Position numbers and translations under genes: made by a program | The notes under the pieces: model-generated | The model's input: the letters and a program-made list of their open reading frames with translations, nothing else | Told to the model about the DNA's origin: nothing | Database searches by the model: none | From: Heligmosomoides polygyrus polygyrus | Lineage: Eukaryota; Nematoda; Chromadorea; Rhabditida; Heligmosomidae | DNA: 64,000 nt | NCBI GenBank assembly: GCA_947396885.1 | Contig: OX377205.1 | Location: forward strand, 58,314,969-58,378,968 | Reading direction: 5' to 3' | Shown here: positions 1-11,245 of the stretch, one piece after another | How positions within the stretch are numbered: the stretch's first letter is position 1 | Layout: each line of letters begins with the position of its first letter

Positions 1-405
1 ACGCTAGGAACGTAGTCCAAATGTAGCTAGGGATGATTCCTCAGCCAGCGTCCGTCGCCGGCTTCGCCGGTGCCGTACGCTGGACGTGCGGGCCACGCCA
101 GGCTTGCCGGCTTCGGGTATGGCGGGCTACGCTAGGAACGTAGTCCAAACGTAGCTAGGATGATTCCTCAGCCAGCGTCCGTCGCCGGCTTCGCCGGCGC
201 GGTACGCTGAACGTGCGGGCCACGCCAGGCTTGCCGGCTTCGGGTGTGGCGGGCTACGCTAGGAACGTAGCCCAAACATAGTTTGGGATGCTTCTTTAGC
301 CAGGGTCTCTCGCCGGCTTGGCCGACGCCGTACGCTGGACGTGCGGACCACGCCAGGCTTGCCGGCTTCGGGTGTGGCGGGCCACGCTAGGAACGTAGTC
401 CATAG
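1..405. repeat. Tandem array A, ~128-bp unit, 3+ copies
   Basis: Three units begin at about 1, 129 and 256, each starting ACGCTAGGAACGTAG, and a fourth start is seen at 384. Each unit contains CGTCCGTCGCCGGC followed by a short spacer and an inverted GCCGGC. The unit is related to the 137-bp array at 1421-2790. It continues off the left edge. Open frames here are by-products of the repeat and not genes. Confidence 0.9.
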
Positions 406-660
406 CATGTGCATAGATTGAAACAGAAATGAAATTGGGTGAGGAAAAGGTCAGCGGCAGTGTGAAAATACAGAAATGCAGACAAAAATGGAGTAAGGGA
501 CGGATGCAAAAATGAAGTGAAAATGGAGGGTGAAGGTGAATGAACCCGTACCGAGAGCAAACGCACAATGTTCTCTGCTTTGCATCCCTTTGGCAGTCTG
601 TTCATAAACACATTAGATGAGATCAACATGCCACCATCGACAGTTCATGCGCCGTCAGCA
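406..660. other. Unassigned spacer
   Basis: This is unique-looking, moderately AT-rich sequence between array A and the GC-rich block. Short open frames cross it on both strands, but I see no recognisable domain, splice pattern or RNA. Confidence 0.4.
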
Positions 661-1345
661 GTAAACATCCTCGGAAGCGGTGGGCGCAGCGGACGCGGCG
701 GACTTAGCGCGGCGGACATGGCGGGCGCAGCTGACGCGGCGGACTTAAGCCCCTTTCATACTCGTCCCAGGGGCGGCGGCGGCGGCGGCGGCCCAATGGT
801 TTAGCATAGGAAGGCGGCAGCGATGACGTGCCCGAGCGGCGGCCACGGCGGTGGAGGGGTTTTCATACTGGCAGCGGCGACGTCGCCGCGGCCACGCCCC
901 GCCACGCCCCTGGCGGCGCCGCCGCCGGGGCCGCTGCCCGAGATGGCTGGGGCCATTTCGGGCGGCGGCCACGAGGGGCAGCGAGAGCGGCGGCACAGAC
1001 GAGACCGCTGCGCGTACGCGCGCGCCAAACGCAATTAGCGCTAGCGGCGGCCGCCGCCACCCCTAGGCGGCGAGAACGGACACCGCCCCTCCACCTGCCG
1101 CTGAAGCGGCGGCCGCCGCCGCCGCCGCCCCTCGGACGAGTATGAAAGGGGCTTTAGCGCGGCAGACGCAGCGGACGGGCGAACTTATCGCGGCGGACGC
1201 GGCGAGCGCGGCTGGCTTGAGCGCGGCGGACGTGGCAAGCTTCAGCGCAGCCGACGCAGCGAACGCAGCGGACGTAACGGACGCAGCGAACCCAGCGGAC
1301 GCGGCGGGCTTCATCGCAGCGTGCGCGGCCGGCTTCACATAAGAG
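661..1345. repeat. GC-rich GCGGACG low-complexity block
   Basis: Two stretches (about 672-747 and 1154-1342) are built from imperfect short repeats of GCGGACGCAGCG type. On the plus strand they read as Ala/Asp-rich peptide. The two stretches were one block before the MITE at 748-1153 inserted: joining the flanks at the duplicated TTA recreates the unit GCGGACTTAGCGCGGC, which is also present intact near 698. I do not regard the open frames as genes. Confidence 0.7.
748..1153. mobile_element. GC-rich MITE with TTA target duplication (Harbinger-like)
   Basis: The element is about 406 bp. Its left end reads AGCCCCTTTCATACTCGTCC and the right end is the exact inverted copy, followed inward on both sides by GGC/GCC runs. 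It is flanked by TTA at 745-747 and 1154-1156. A 3-bp TWA duplication is typical of PIF/Harbinger elements. The interior is strongly GC-rich and I see no transposase, so it is non-autonomous. The family assignment is inference from the duplication. Confidence 0.75.
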
Positions 1346-1420
1346 TGCATGTTGGCTTCACATAAGAGTGTAAACATGTCGTCGGACAGTGACTCATGTC
1401 TCTCTCGATTATATATGGTA

Positions 1421-2850
1421 ACCAGCGTCCGTCGCCGGCTCCGCCGGCGACTGACGCTGGATGTGCGGGCCACGCCAGGCTTGCCGGCTTCGCCGGCTTC
1501 GGGTATGGTGGGCCACGCTGGGAACGGAGCCCAATCCTAGATGGGATTCCTTACTCACCCAGCGTCCGTCGCCGGCTCCGCCGGCGACTGACGCTGGATG
1601 TGCGGGCCACGCCAGGCTTGCCGGCTTCGCCGGCTTCGGGTATGGTGGGCCACGCTGGGAACGGAGCCCAATCCTAGATGGGATTCCTTACTCACCCAGC
1701 GTCCGTCGCCGGCTCCGCCGGCGACTGACGCTGGATGTGCGGGCCACGCCAGGCTTGCCGGCTTCGCCGGCTTCTGGTATGGTGGGCCACGCTGGGAACG
1801 GAGCCCAATCCTAGATGGGATTCCTTACTCACCCAGCGTCCGTCGCCGGCTCCGCCGGCGACTGACGCTGGATGTGCGGGCCACGCCAGGCTTATCGGCT
1901 TCGCCGGCTTCGGGTATGGTGGGCCACGCTGAGAACGGAGCCCAATCCTAGATGGGATTCCTTACTCACCCAGCGTCCGTCGCCGGCTCCGCCGGCGACT
2001 GACGCTGGATGTGCGGGCCACGCCAGGCTTGCCGGCTTCGCCGGCTTCGGGTATGGTGGGCCACGCTGGGAACGGAGCCCAATCCTAGATGGGATTCCTT
2101 ACTCACCCAGCGTCCGTCGCCGGCTCCGCCGGCGACTGACGCTGGATGTGCGGGCCACGCCAGGCTTGCCGGCTTCGCCGGCTTCTGGTATGGTGGGCCA
2201 CGCTGGGAACGGAGCCCAATCCTAGATGGGATTCCTTACTCACCCAGCGTCCGTCGCCGGCTCCGCCGGCGACTGACGCTGGATGTGCGGGCCACGCCAG
2301 GCTTGCCGGCTTCGCCGGCTTCGGGTATGGTGGGCCACGCTGGGAACGGAGCCCAATCCTAGATGGGATTCCTTACTCACCCAGCGTCCGTCGCCGGCTC
2401 CGCCGGCGACTGACGCTGGATGTGCGGGCCACGCCAGGCTTGCCGGCTTCGCCGGCTTCGGGTATGGTGGGCCACGCTGGGAACGGAGCCCAAACCTAGA
2501 TGGGATTCCTTACTCACCCAGCGTCCGTCGCCGGCTCCGCCGGCGACTGACGCTGGATGTGCGGGCCACGCCAGGCTTGCCGGCTTCGCCGGCTTCGGGT
2601 ATGGTGGGCCACGCTGGGAACGGAGCCCAAACCTAGATGGGATTCCTTACTCACCCAGCGTCCGTCGCCGGCTCCGCCGGCGACTGACGCTGGATGTGCG
2701 GGCCACGCCAGGCTTGCCGGCTTCGCCGGCTTCGGGTATGGTGGGCCACGCTGAGAACGGAGCCCAAACCTAGCTAGGGATGATTCCTCACCCAGCGCTG
2801 GTCGCCGGCTTCGCCGGCAACCAACGCTGGGTAAGGAAGCATCCCCAGCG
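1421..2850. repeat. Tandem array B, 137-bp satellite, ~10 copies
   Basis: Ten nearly identical units start about every 137 bp from 1422 to 2655, and a degenerate unit covers 2790-2850. Each unit holds a hairpin with 18-bp arms from CCAGCGTCCGTCGCCGGC to its inverse, with one mismatch and a TCC loop. A smaller hairpin, GCCGGC-TTC-GCCGGC, lies about 40 bp on. Because 137 is not a multiple of 3, each unit is read in a different frame, which gives the string of false overlapping 117-codon frames. Confidence 0.95.
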
Positions 2851-4490
2851 TCGAAGTCGAACACGTAGAAACGCACGCCTGCTACAGATTGATGCCTTGC
2901 TGCGCATCACTCACATCCCTCATCTCATCGCATTCAAGAAAACGCCCACAGCACTCCTGCTTCGTCTGGAGTCGTGTTCACAACCTATTGCAGGTCATCA
3001 GGCCTAATCGAATGCCTGACCGTTTCCGTTCAGCCGCCGTGCCTTATGCGACGACGTGTGACGATCTTCGGAACAGGTGACTTCGGACAAAAATACTGTC
3101 CTCCTCTGCATACAGTGCTAATGGAAATTGGTCAATGCACTGCAGAAAATTGGGACCTAGCGGCAAGACTTGGTTGAAAGCGTAGACGAACCATGCGTAG
3201 GTCCGACGAACTTCCTTCGCTGAGCTATCCTGGTCCACCGCATAAAATTCGAGGACAGGTATAAATAGCTTAGTAACCCAGCCCGCGAAGTTAGTATGCA
3301 TCAAAGTGAACAATTTCCAAATCAAAAAAAGCGCCTTCCAGATTAGGGTATTGATTGCCAGATCGAAGTGTGAGCTAAGGACGCAACACCCGCCCCGATA
3401 AATTTTAGCAATAACGCCCAAGTGCAACAGTAACGATCTGGAGGGAAGCAAAAGCGAAAGGTGGGCACATCGACGTCTTCCATCAGAGATCATGGGGTCT
3501 GAGTAGCGCCGCGTCGCAGACCTTTTCCGCAACGCTGCACGTGTTGTCTGAACCCGGCAGCGGCGGCTCGTCATAGCCGCGATGACGCCTTGCGAAACCT
3601 CATCCAGTGGGTGTTCTTTGGTGACCACCCGGCAGTGGCAGCGTCGTGATAGTCAACACCGGCGGTCATGGCTGCCTGCCATGCTGCCATGTTGTGGTGT
3701 TTACGGTTGGCGGCGGCGATACGACGAGCGGCTGGGTCTAGCGACGGCTGTCGGCAGAATGTCGGCAGAAAGCGACAGAAGTCTCCCGTCAGTGATTCAT
3801 GCCTCTCTGCTTTATATAATAGGATGATGATATTCTGGCGTGTTGAACGTCCTATCTACGCTGTACGACTGTACTATAAGTTCTGCTGTACTGTACGTTG
3901 ACTCTGTCATTTTCTTTCACAGTTGCGGGCATTTCATTCCTTGGTCGCGGGCATTTTCTCCGTAGACCCACTGTACACAACACGACGTTGATAGGAGACC
4001 GGCGTTGCGCCGCTGGCGTTGGTTGTAGCCCAGTGCTTCAATTGAGATACTGGATTTAAATTAGTACCTCAAGGTACTAATTAGTATGGAAGTCCGACCT
4101 TCCACTTGTGGTTCCGTCGAAACCACAATTTTTTACCTGCAAAAGTCTATAAGCGTGGGCACAGCATGGCCACTGGAGCACTGCATTTGCAGCACAATAA
4201 CATCACGAACGCACTACAGTCACAGTCACAGTAGCAGCACGTACTGCAAAAGTTCAGCATGACACAGCACAATACGGTTTGGACTCGAGCATTTACTCGA
4301 GTACTGGTGCTATTGTGCTCGGATAGTGGTGCTCAAATGTCTGAGTAATTACGATTTATGACATTTCAAAGTTTATTTACTCGCTCCTGATGGGATGGAT
4401 GCTACTAGCTCTTCATGTCACTTGAAGGGACAACTGAGCTACTTTGGGACAAGATAGGATCGAACGGGACATCGCTAATGCCTGATCCCT
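2851..4490. other. Unassigned region with one 194-codon open frame
   Basis: No known element was recognised. A minus-strand open frame at 3044-3628 (194 codons) has no stop and a hydrophobic middle, but matches nothing I know, and its N-terminal third is Arg/Ser-rich. A short perfect palindrome, AATTAGTACCT-CA-AGGTACTAATT, lies near 4057-4080. Confidence 0.3.
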
Positions 4491-4520
4491 TAATTAATGT
4501 CTGATTTTTGCCCACCGTCA

Positions 4521-4810
4521 GTGAACTTGTCGGTTCTGTCCTTGTCCTTTGCCACGCAATTTTGTCTTTGCTTGAATGAAAGCAATTACCAATACATTCA
4601 TGAGGGAGTTGCTAATTCGCTGATTTCGCAGCTGAACACGCTGTTCGAATGCTTCGTCGACGCGGAGGACTGGCATTCCTGCAAGTTTTTCAACGCCATC
4701 ACCGGATGGAGATTTGAATCAGAAAGAAGAAATCCCACAGGTTACCGCGAAGATTTTAAGATTTTTCAAACATTAGCTGTCCGAACAGCCAAGTATTGCG
4801 CAAAAGCAAC
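4521..4810 (+). CDS. Candidate exon, unknown protein
   Basis: This is an open stretch of about 95 codons preceded by TTTTTGCCCACCGTCAG, a plausible nematode splice acceptor, and followed by GCAAC^GTAAGCC, a good donor. The peptide has normal composition, with Cys, Trp and mixed charged residues and no low complexity, unlike the repeat-derived frames nearby. I do not recognise the protein. Neighbouring exons were not identified. It may equally be a chance frame or an exon remnant of a transposon. Confidence 0.25.
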
Positions 4811-4811
4811 G

Positions 4812-5364
4812 TAAGCCTTCAGAGTATTTCTTGTGTGAGATTATGGAACGTGTAGGAAATCAAACAGTATACTTAGAGTACACAGAAGAAAATAGGGTTC
4901 TAACAAGAATTTTGTCAGCCAACTGGCTGCTTGCAGTATTGCTGGCTGGTCGTAGTGTTTTCTTTTGCTAGTTCTAAACAACTTTGACCCATGGTTAAGC
5001 TTGAGGTTTGAGAATCGGTGAGTAGGACAAGGGTCTATTGTGGCATTGTTTTGAGTAAGGGGTTTGTACCATCTTCTGGTTTGAGAAGCTGTCGTATTTT
5101 TTTCCAGCTTTTCAGCTGGTATTTGTTTCCTTAATAAATTGTATTTTCAGGCGTAGCTTCGGCGTATTGAGATTCGTGCACAGCTTTGTATGCCGAAAGG
5201 AACATGTTATGAACGTAGAATTTATTTCTATAAAGTTTTGAGTGGTGATTGTTCTAAAAAAATAAAGAGCTGCTGATAGCAGTCTTCGAAACGGTCAGGA
5301 CGGGTTCAATCATTTTAGAATATATGAATCTTTTTCGCAGAGTGTCATGACGTGACCCCAGACC
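4812..5364. other. Unassigned AT-rich spacer
   Basis: Non-coding-looking sequence follows the candidate exon. I see no repeat or RNA signature. Confidence 0.35.
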
Positions 5365-5450
5365 ACGGAGTTCCTTCAGTTGCCTAGTTATGTGCTGTCC
5401 TCCGCTCACGTGGAGGAGAGCACATAACTAGGCAACTGAAGGAACTCCGT
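5365..5450. repeat. Perfect long hairpin, 32-bp arms
   Basis: The left arm, 5365-5396, begins ACGGAGTTCCTTCAG. Its exact inverse is 5419-5450. Between them a further CCTCC/GGAGG pair encloses the loop GCTCACGT. A third, shorter direct copy of the right arm follows at 5452-5483. It could be a minimal MITE or a replication or repair fold-back. No coding potential. Confidence 0.85.
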
Positions 5451-5483
5451 AGCTAGGTAAATGAAGGAACTCCCTAGTCTATC

Positions 5484-6560
5484 TGATCTACTTCATCTGT
5501 TTTAAGATACCTTGCCAGTGTACTGCGGGCACCAGTCCGCTTAGTACCGTAATATATACTAATATGAATGCAAAATCTTGTAAAGATTTGTTATTACAGG
5601 ATGTTCTGTTGCGATCCTGGTGAGTGCTGATACGTCTCGAGGATCGCTGATGTTATGTGCGGTCAAACAGAACTGGTGTAGCAAGGCGTTGCATTGCTAC
5701 CCGTAAAGCTGAAGAGTCCCGCTTCCCAAAAGAATCTTTATCGCAACAAAACATCCTGTAACAGGATATTATCTCTGTATCAGCCGCTCCAAGCTTGCAA
5801 AGATTTTCATTTCCGGTCAAGATGTCGCTCGTTCATCTAGAAAAATGTGTAATGTCATGGCGTTCTGCGAAAATACACAGAAAATTTGACCGGCCCTGAC
5901 TGACTCGAAGGCTGCTACCTAAAGACCTTTTTTTGTTTAGCTGTAGAAATCATCATTAAAAACCTTGTAGGATTCAGTCCCATGTCCATAATTTCCGTCG
6001 TGTTTCCTTCAACGAACAAACCTGCGTGCGAAGCTAGAAAATGTCGAGGCCACACTTGGAAAAGCAAATTATTAAAAGAACAGGAACCGTAAAACGCTGA
6101 CAATGATCAGGAAAGACATGAAGAGTAAGGCTATGTTGGAGACAAAAGTGCTTATATCACATGGGCGGATGGGCGCGGTGGTATATTTCCGACAAAAATC
6201 AAACTCCACGCTTGATCTGCTTCGGTCGCGTTACTTACAATCTTTACCGATTTTCGAGCGTCTTTTCTGGAAGTCCCAAGAAATGTTAGTAGCGCTTGGA
6301 GAATATACTTGCGAGCGTTTCGCTGTCCATGATGTCTCGATAATGAATACACAGCTTGACTGATGAGATATCTACCTTCCGAGGTATTGCAGTGCCGCTA
6401 CGCTCTACTTATATCGCAAATGAAAGATGAAAGACATTTTATGTACTGACTTTTGAGGTTGCAACTAACATTCTCTTAGTGTACATATCTCTCTGTCTCC
6501 ATCAGTGGTTGCGGAAATGCTGCCATTATAGAGTTCCACAGTGGAATCTCGCACGCTTTT
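5484..6560. other. Unassigned region
   Basis: Short frames on both strands (for example 6103-6363 plus) have no recognisable domain. I see no convincing gene or repeat. Confidence 0.35.
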
Positions 6561-6819
6561 CAACACTAGGCGACATTCAAATGCAGGCGATAGCACACAC
6601 CCCGCCACCCTGGAAACGATGCGCACTCGCTAAACCCAGCGACTGTGAGAAGTATGCGAGGGTCCCTGGTGCGATGATGGCATTCGGGGGCAACTGAGCT
6701 AGTCCGAAAGTCCCGCAAGTCAAGGGACATAGGAACTGGCTTGAAGGCCGTTCTATGTGGAAGTTCCAAGAGCACCTGCGGTGTCGTAATAATCATCTCC
6801 GAGCGTTTCCGAGACTCGG

Positions 6820-8475
6820 TCGTACGTCGTAGGACAGATTGATGAAGATCGTTGTCGCCGCTAAGGAGCAACTCTTCCACTTCTTCTCTGCGTATGCTCC
6901 GCAGACTGGCCAAGGATGAGTTTTGGAGCCTGCTTGACGAGAAGACAGCAGAGGTAACGTCGAGAGACACCTCATTGTCGCTGGTGACATTAAGGGGCAC
7001 GTAGGCGCTACGAAAGACAGATAGAGCTGTCATGGTGGACTCGGTTATGGGTCGCGTAACACAGGTGGTGAGGGTATCCTTGAATATACGGATTTGCATA
7101 ACCTCACCATAACCTTCTATAATGGGAACACAAGACGCAAATAGACTTCGTCTTCCTGAATGATCGCGTCTGAAGTTTCGTCACAGATGCGAAGATCGTG
7201 TCGTATGAGATGGTCGACCCACAGCATCGTCCGCTGATCTGCATTTTATAAATCACCACTTCGAGGAGGAAGCAGGGCGAGCGATGCGGTGCTACAAGAA
7301 TTAAGTGGTGGCGAATGAAAGAGAACGAAGCAGCAAGGTTGGAACTCGTCAGTACGAAGCCTGGACGACGCAAAGTTGTCAAGCAGACTTGGCTGTGGAC
7401 GGACGATGTGAAAGCGAACGTTCGAGAGGAGTCGCTGTATCATGTGCTTCTCGGAAACGAAACATCCGATAACTGGCGAAGTGCCAAGAAGCGAAGAAGC
7501 TGCCAAGAAAGCTGTGGCCGTTGCAAAAGCCGTCATGTGTTTCTCGGAGACGAAACATCCGATAACTGGCGAAGTGCCAAGAAGCGAAGAGAGCTGACAA
7601 GAAGGCTGTGGCCGTTGCAAAAGCCTCTCATTACAAGGGTGTTTACGAAAAGCAGGAGTTGCGCGATGATGAGCGGTATTTGCACCGAATTTCTAAGAAC
7701 CGCCATCGCCAAATCGAGGATATTGAGAAGTTCTTTGGCATCAATGATGACAACGGCCATATATTCTTATAAACCGCAAGGAAGCGTTGAAGCGATGGCG
7801 CGATTATTTAGAGGGAATTTCGACTGAAGAGTTCCCTCATCCGGCCATCCCTTTTGTGGCTCCCATCCACGGTAGTGCTCACGTGGTCATCGTAGGGGAA
7901 ACTGAAGCGGCTCTGAGAAAAATGAGGCCGGGAAAGGCGTCTGGTCTAGATTTCCGATTCGCTTGTTTTCGCACAGCTTGAAGATGATCTTCGAGCGAAT
8001 CCTCGATAGACGAATTTGCGAAATCGTCGCGCTTTCCTGCAAACACTGTGGCTTCGTGGCTGGCTGCAGCACCGGTATATGGAGACCATACGTGCCAACC
8101 GTCTTCTGGTGGAGAAGCTTCACGAAAATCAAAAGCTGGAACATCTTGCCTTTCTCGACTTGGAGGAGGCCATCGATCGCGTACCGCTTGAGCTTATAAG
8201 GTGCGTCTAACGACAGCACGGCGTTCCTGAAGAACTAGTAAAGTGGGTGCGAATGCTATACTCTTGTCAGAACAGTCGTGTTCAAGCTGTAGCAGGAACC
8301 TAATTGTTTTCCATCTATGTTGGGGTGCATCAAGGTTCTGAGCTTCCCCGCTCCTCTTTTTTGTCGTTATGGATGCTATTACGCAAGATCTTTAGAAGCC
8401 AGTCCTTTGGACAGTACTATATGCCGATGACGTAATTCTCGCTTGCCAAGATAAAATTAAACTCGAGCGGCAGGT
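6820..8475 (+). pseudogene. Decayed RTE-type LINE (endonuclease + reverse transcriptase)
   Basis: Fragments in shifting frames match the order of an RTE-clade polyprotein. The endonuclease part (6840-7260) includes DEFWSLLDEKTAEV. The linker with WTDDVKANVRE lies at 7390-7430. The EFPHPAIP segment is near 7830, and MRPGKASG begins at about 7923. RT pieces include CGFVAG at 8048 and AFLDLEEAIDRVP at about 8150; a YADD-like box is near 8425. An internal duplication of about 100 bp is present at 7440-7580. Many stops and frameshifts show it is dead. The third RTE at 48.7-50.8 kb is the best guide to the intact order. Confidence 0.85.
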
Positions 8476-8690
8476 GCAAGCTTACATAGTTGTGCCCGAA
8501 TGAATATTCAAACATTCGAATTCGAATAATGTTATTCGAAATCGGATATTCATATTCGAACATTCGAAAAAACGCGATTTTCGAATGCACTCAGATACGA
8601 ATGATTGAAAAATCGCGATTTTCGAATGCTCGAAACATTAGTATTCGAACGTTCGATTGATACGAAATCTACACAAATCGTGAGAGGCCG
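8476..8690. repeat. TTCGAAT-rich simple repeat
   Basis: Repeated ATTCGAA/TTCGAAT palindromic words occur together with two copies of CGATTTTCGAATGC. Similar sequence occurs at 29755-29875, and a longer, regular version at 61340-61620. It adjoins the 3' side of the decayed RTE. Confidence 0.7.
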
Positions 8691-9877
8691 TATGTTCTTC
8701 GAGCACAGAACAAGGCTAGGGAGGGGACTTCAGGGTGTGTGCCATTTAAGGTGTTCGTGTAGAAACTGCCTTCTTCGCTCAGGAGAGCCCGCAGCTGGGT
8801 TCTGCGAAAAGTAGAAAACGCCAGCGAATTATGTAGATGTCAAAAGCCCTCAAATCTTAACCCCTCAGTTGAAATGCAAATACCCCGCAAAGTAGGAGAA
8901 CCAAACTTCCGACCTCCCTCGCATCAAGCAACACCACTATCCACTGCCCCACCACTCGCTTGACGGGCGTGCCATCGCGGCGTGAGTTCGTTTAAAATCA
9001 CCTCCCCCATGCAATGGATTCGATCAAATCTTCGCGTGTTGTGGAGCGCGCTTGCGCATCGCACAGTACAGCATTCCCAACAGAGTGAACTCTCTCTCTC
9101 CCTCTCTAACTGCACCTCTCACCATCATCTTTTCATAATTAGCTATTTGTTTCGAGTCGTACTTCATGTATGTATTATAATACAGTTTCCGGAGCAATCC
9201 TAGTTGGGGGAAACTTACCCTGTTGCTCCTCTCTATTATGCTTGCCTTTCCCTTCCCTCCTGCTACTGAAGGTTATCGAAGCGTTAGACATTCGTCGCAC
9301 TATCGCTGGGCTTTCCAGAAAATGTAGGGAAGGGATAGATGGGGTCTCGTGAACTCATTCCTAGGTTACACGACGTCTGCGAGACGTCTTCTAATCCCCA
9401 GGCACGTTATCAACATCGGCGGGACGTCTACAGGGGTGATTTCTTTTATCGCTCAGTATGTGGAAACCAACCTGATAAAATACATCTGGGATGATAAGCG
9501 GTAAGGGTCAAGTGTTAGGGGCAGGTCTTAACGGTCGTTAATTCGAAATGAGTGTTAGAGGGGTGGCGAAAGGCGAGATGTGTTATTCCATCAATATTTC
9601 GTACAAGATTCCTCACTGGGCATGAATAAACAGTATAAAGAAGAGGAAAACAAAGGAGGGAATAAGAAAGCTGCCATTTATGGAAAGATCTGATGATGTC
9701 GCCCAGTTGAGCATCACGTTTTGCTGTATATCCCAGAAAGGCTTCATGGATTGGACGATACAATTTATCCCAGTGTGGGTGACCTTATTCATATATTAGC
9801 GAAACGAAAGTTGAACATCAAGGGAGACGGGCAACTGCTAAGCCCACGTACAGGTTTGTCAGGGCACTTGTCATCAT
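8691..9877. other. Unassigned region
   Basis: No domain, RNA or repeat signature was recognised. It includes a CT-rich stretch near 9090-9110. Confidence 0.35.
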
Positions 9878-10190
9878 TATGCGGGGTGTCTCAAAAAATG
9901 TATGCACTGTTGTAAGGTAATAACTTCGTTCACAGTGTAGGTACTGAAGAGGTTAAGGGCAGATATGAAAGCTTAGGAAAATAGAAATTTTTGACTTATA
10001 AGCGGTGTGAATTGCGCCATGCACTCGTATGAATTCTTCTATTTTGCACTCGATTGATTGTGTTTCACTTAAATACTTGTTGTAATTTCCCTTTAAAGTG
10101 CCGTATTGATTAATGTGTTTTTATGTTATTTGAAACACACGGCTTGCGAAAAAGGAAGGGTATCCTAAAGATGCAAGTACTATTAGGCTG
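9878..10190 (+). mobile_element. ~310-bp MITE, GGGGTGTCTCAAAAAA end
   Basis: The left end reads GGGGTGTCTCAAAAAATG. The right end, GGGTATCCTAAAGATGCAAG, is related when read with the left end. A diverged copy in the opposite orientation lies at about 29385-29715, and a further partial copy surrounds the LINE at 54.1-57.4 kb. It contains GCGCCATGCACTC and poly-T tracts and has no coding capacity. Confidence 0.65.
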
Positions 10191-10748
10191 GCCGACACTT
10201 GATATTTTCGCCTTTTTCTCGCATTGCATCGGCCAATTTCTGAAGCTGATCAACGTATGGAAGCGGTGACTGTCTTGCCAGCAGCCAGCAGCTCATAGAA
10301 GAATGGCCCTTTCCCATCCCACCAAACTAGGGTCAACCGTAGGGTTCGATTTTTGCCGAAAATTTGAATTTTTAAAAAAAAAATTATGCGATTTTTGTAC
10401 CCTTTAATAGGTCCTTCCTTCCAGGTGCAGCATCGACTGTGTCAGATTAATTCAAGAAAGAGTGCTACTGAGTAACTGTTTGATTTAGTAATTTCTTAGA
10501 AAAAACGCTGATAAAGGTTTAGTGTATGTAATTTTCGATAATAATAATAATTTGTTTGTTTACAGTTGAAAATAGAGCGCTTTTGAGAGCAGCTGTCGAA
10601 CGAATCACAACGAGTTCAACTTTTGAGGCTCTCCGAGCATCTCAGGGACACGGCAGTTTTCTGCGTGAACGAGCGACATCTACGACCTAAATTAGTCTAT
10701 GAAAGTGTCAATTACTGAGGAAAATTAAGTGCTTTTCCTACAAGATTT

Positions 10749-10958
10749 TTGGAAGCGCTCTTCGAAGCGATGACTGAATGGCAACCGGAGGATGGACATG
10801 TCACGGAACTAATTTCCTATCTTCTGCAAGAAACATCATCAGAAAGTGAAGTTGTACCCTATAAAATTTTAAGTCACAGTTTGAAACACGGTAATAAAAC
10901 CTGCTTTTCTAAAACGGTCCTTCATGGAATTTCAAGTCATGAAAATCATACTCTGTAA
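10749..10958 (+). CDS. Short conserved frame in P1 left arm
   Basis: This 69-codon frame begins MEALFEAMTEWQPEDGH and is repeated almost unchanged in the right arm (14900-15115, minus). Only the last few residues differ. No family was recognised. Conservation may simply reflect the recent origin of the arms rather than coding selection. Confidence 0.2.
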   Translation: MEALFEAMTEWQPEDGHVTELISYLLQETSSESEVVPYKILSHSLKHGNKTCFSKTVLHGISSHENHTL

Positions 10959-11089
10959 TAATCCGCTAAGCGATGAGTCACACTATCAATCGACGTGATG
11001 AGTCATAAAATAGGGGAAATTACGGGGGAACGGGGCCCAAATTAAAGCAAGAAAATAGCGGAAAATACCAAGACGTCTTCTACGTGCCT

Positions 11090-11245
11090 GGCGACTCGGT
11101 AGACGTGCCGAACACGTCGGCAACCGTGCCAGGCGATGCAGTAGACCTGCCGAACACGTCGGAGACCGTCCATGGCGAGCCGTAGACGTACCGAACACGC
11201 CGCCGACCGTGCATGGCGAGCCGTAGACGTGCCGAACACGTCGCT
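11090..11245. repeat. 41-bp tandem repeat, 4 copies
   Basis: GTAGAC starts at 11099, 11141, 11182 and 11223. Each is followed by a GCCGAACACGTCG-like stretch. It is GC-rich and gives false frames on the minus strand. Confidence 0.85.

Noticed and set aside
745..1145. GC-rich open frames as genes
   Set aside because: They are Ala/Arg/Gly/Pro-only peptides from GGC runs within a MITE.
1396..2773. Chain of overlapping 117-codon plus-strand frames
   Set aside because: They are the 137-bp satellite read in successive frames; identical peptides recur every 137 bp, with no coding evidence.
1421..2790. CRISPR array
   Set aside because: Units are long and contiguous, without unique spacers, and the window is clearly eukaryotic.
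3044..3628. 194-codon minus-strand gene
   Set aside because: Open and partly hydrophobic, but no recognised domain, no splice context and an Arg/Ser-rich N-terminal third; kept only as a note.
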